Shown here: piece by piece, positions 62,719 to 64,000 of the stretch
Layout: each line of letters opens with the position of its first letter
Numbering within the stretch: the first letter of the stretch is position 1
Assembly: GCF_036192275.1 (NCBI RefSeq)
Contig: NZ_CP108088.1
Coordinates: 496,001-560,000, forward strand
DNA: 64,000 nucleotides
Reading direction: 5' to 3'
Origin: Streptomyces sp. NBC_00250
Lineage (GTDB): Bacteria > Actinomycetota > Actinomycetes > Streptomycetales > Streptomycetaceae
Notes under the pieces: generated by a model
What the model was told of the DNA's origin: nothing
Database searches by the model: none
The model's input: the letters and a program-made list of their open reading frames with translations, nothing else
Program-made: the position numbers and the translations under genes

Positions 62719-64000
62719 TTACCTGACCGGGATCCGCACGGGTGGGGTGAACGGGTTCTTCATCGGGCCGAGGGCCGCGAGGTCGACCTCGACGAGCGTC
62801 GGCCCGTCCGAGGCGACGGCCTCGGCGATGACCGGTGCCGCGTGTTCCTCGGCGGCGATCCGCAGGTACGGCAGGCCGCAGGCGCGGGCGAGGAGTTCGA
62901 AGTCGGGTGTCACCAGGTCGACTCCGGAGCGCCGCTCGCTGTGGCGGTCCTGCATGTTGCGCAGCACGCCGTATCCGCCGTCGTTGAAGACGATCAAGGT
63001 GAGGCGGGGCCGCTCCTGGGCGAGGGTGAGCAGTTCTCCGAGGTGGACGGCGAGCCCGCCGTCACCGGCCATGACGACGGTGGGTGCGTCGGGCCGCGCG
63101 AGCGCCGCACCGATGCCCATGCCGAGGCCCTGGCCGATGCCGCCGCCGCGCGGGAAGACGTTGTCCCGGGGGTCGTACATCTCAAGGAGGCGGTTGCCCC
63201 AGCTGCTGGAGGGGATGGTGACGTCGCGGGCGACGACGGCTTCACGGGGCAGCGCGGCGCGGATCGCGTCGCAGATCGCGGCCTGCGGGCCGATGTTGTC
63301 GTGCAGGGTCGCCCGTACGTCGGCGCGGGCGGCGCGGACTCGTTCGCACCAGCCGTCCTCGGCGGGTGCGGCGTGCCTGATCAGGGCCGTCAGGGTGGGC
63401 GCGGCGTCGCCGTGCAGGGGGTGCGTGACCGGGTAGACGCGGCCGAGCGCCGCCGCGTCGAGGTCGATCTGGATGTGCGCCGGGGGCAGTTCCAGGGTGT
63501 AGTCGGCGGTCTCGTTGGAGCGGAAGTGGGTGCCGATGGTGACGAGCACGTCCGCGTCGGCGAGGAGGCCGCGGACGGCCGGGGTGGTGGCGAAGTTGCC
63601 GATGACCTGCTCGTGGTCCTCGGGCACCGTGCCGCGCCCGGAGTTGGAGGTGAGCAGTCCCGCTCCGGTCGCCTCCAGGAGCCGGGCGAGTTCGCCGCGG
63701 GCTCCGGTCGCGCCGCCGCCGGCCCAGACGAGCGGTCGGCGGGCGGAGGCCAGAAGCGCGCCGGCGGCAGTGAGTTCGCCGTCCGTGGGGGCGGGCACGG
63801 CGGGGTATTCGGGGGCGACGGGGCCGTCGGTCTGGGGCGCGTACTGGAGGTCGATGGGCCATTCCACGCTGGCCGGTCCGCCGGTGCCGCCGGGCCCGCC
63901 GAGCGCGGCGCGCGCCGCCTCGCGCAGGATCTGGCCGGCCCTCTCGGTGTCCGGCACGGTCGCGGCGTGGGCCGACACGGCGCTGAGCATGCCGAGCTGG
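62719..64000 (-). CDS. Thiamine-diphosphate enzyme, acetolactate synthase/decarboxylase type (5' end outside window)
   Basis: Over 420 C-terminal residues of a ThDP-dependent enzyme; the frame is open at the right edge, so the N-terminal pyrimidine-binding domain is incomplete. The middle domain reads LLASARRPLVWAGGGATGAR, and the ThDP-pyrophosphate motif is VVMAGDGGLAVHLGELLTLA followed by LIVFNDGGYGVLRNMQ (GDG...NDG, instead of the common GDG...NN). Such enzymes decarboxylate 2-oxo acids (benzoylformate, phenylpyruvate) or make acetolactate. First visible gene of the Rieske operon, so an aromatic 2-oxo acid substrate is plausible. ATG at 63990 is internal. Confidence 0.9.
   Translation of the reverse strand, partial: QLGMLSAVSAHAATVPDTERAGQILREAARAALGGPGGTGGPASVEWPIDLQYAPQTDGPVAPEYPAVPAPTDGELTAAGALLASARRPLVWAGGGATGARGELARLLEATGAGLLTSNSGRGTVPEDHEQVIGNFATTPAVRGLLADADVLVTIGTHFRSNETADYTLELPPAHIQIDLDAAALGRVYPVTHPLHGDAAPTLTALIRHAAPAEDGWCERVRAARADVRATLHDNIGPQAAICDAIRAALPREAVVARDVTIPSSSWGNRLLEMYDPRDNVFPRGGGIGQGLGMGIGAALARPDAPTVVMAGDGGLAVHLGELLTLAQERPRLTLIVFNDGGYGVLRNMQDRHSERRSGVDLVTPDFELLARACGLPYLRIAAEEHAAPVIAEAVASDGPTLVEVDLAALGPMKNPFTPPVRIPVR

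Overview
The window is high-GC actinomycete DNA, almost certainly from a Streptomyces chromosome. The evidence is a complete spore-pigment (whiE-type) type II polyketide locus, a class F sortase pair, PknB-type Ser/Thr kinases, DUF6221 and DUF4246 proteins, GTG/TTG starts behind strong GGAGG sites, and 4-bp ATGA/GTGA gene overlaps. No rRNA, tRNA or CRISPR array was seen.

Layout. 0-9 kb: the 3' part of a Ser/Thr kinase, a TrmB/LuxR-type regulator, a secreted subtilisin with two PKD domains, and a large FAD/NAD(P)-binding-TPR fusion divergent from an Rrf2 regulator. 9-15 kb: a frameshifted secreted protein joining an EEP nuclease, an SGNH hydrolase and ricin-type lectin modules, lying between two nearly identical hairpin terminators; then a class F sortase with its surface-protein partner and an IS1380-family remnant. 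15.3-26.6 kb: the spore-pigment cluster. A flavin hydroxylase (ORFVIII-like) diverges from a SchA/CurD protein, cupin, KS-alpha, KS-beta, ACP, aromatase/cyclase and TcmI-type cyclase. Beyond a strong terminator lie an O-methyltransferase, a secreted beta-helix protein and an MFS exporter. 26.8-33.3 kb: a DUF4246 protein that looks like an Fe(II)/2OG oxygenase, an alpha/beta-hydrolase_9 membrane protein, a CPBP protease, CsbD and DUF475/TerC.

33.6-45 kb is a graveyard of mobile DNA: at least five IS5-type transposase remnants, a broken F420-type oxidoreductase, a DUF3830-like gene with an in-frame amber codon, and small cargo genes (PemK/MazF-like toxin, phosphotransferase, kinase-TPR protein broken in a C7 run, two methyltransferases, DUF6221, DinB). 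The clearest structure there is a short IS701-type element with 28-bp inverted repeats and a CTAG duplication. It has lost most of its transposase, carries the PemK/MazF-like gene, and sits inside an IS5 transposase gene.

45.4-64 kb is ordinary arm content in functional groups: a NicO-type metal exporter with a large metallophosphoesterase/PQQ-propeller protein; a lipid group (alkylglycerone-phosphate-synthase-like enzyme and diacylglycerol kinase, divergent from TetR, GlpD and a HAD phosphatase); a MerR-controlled flavodoxin-fold reductase; a Tat-exported GH26 mannanase; a secreted tripeptidyl-aminopeptidase-like hydrolase; and a four-gene operon of ThDP enzyme, ferredoxin-type reductase, small HTH protein and Rieske oxygenase that runs off the right edge.
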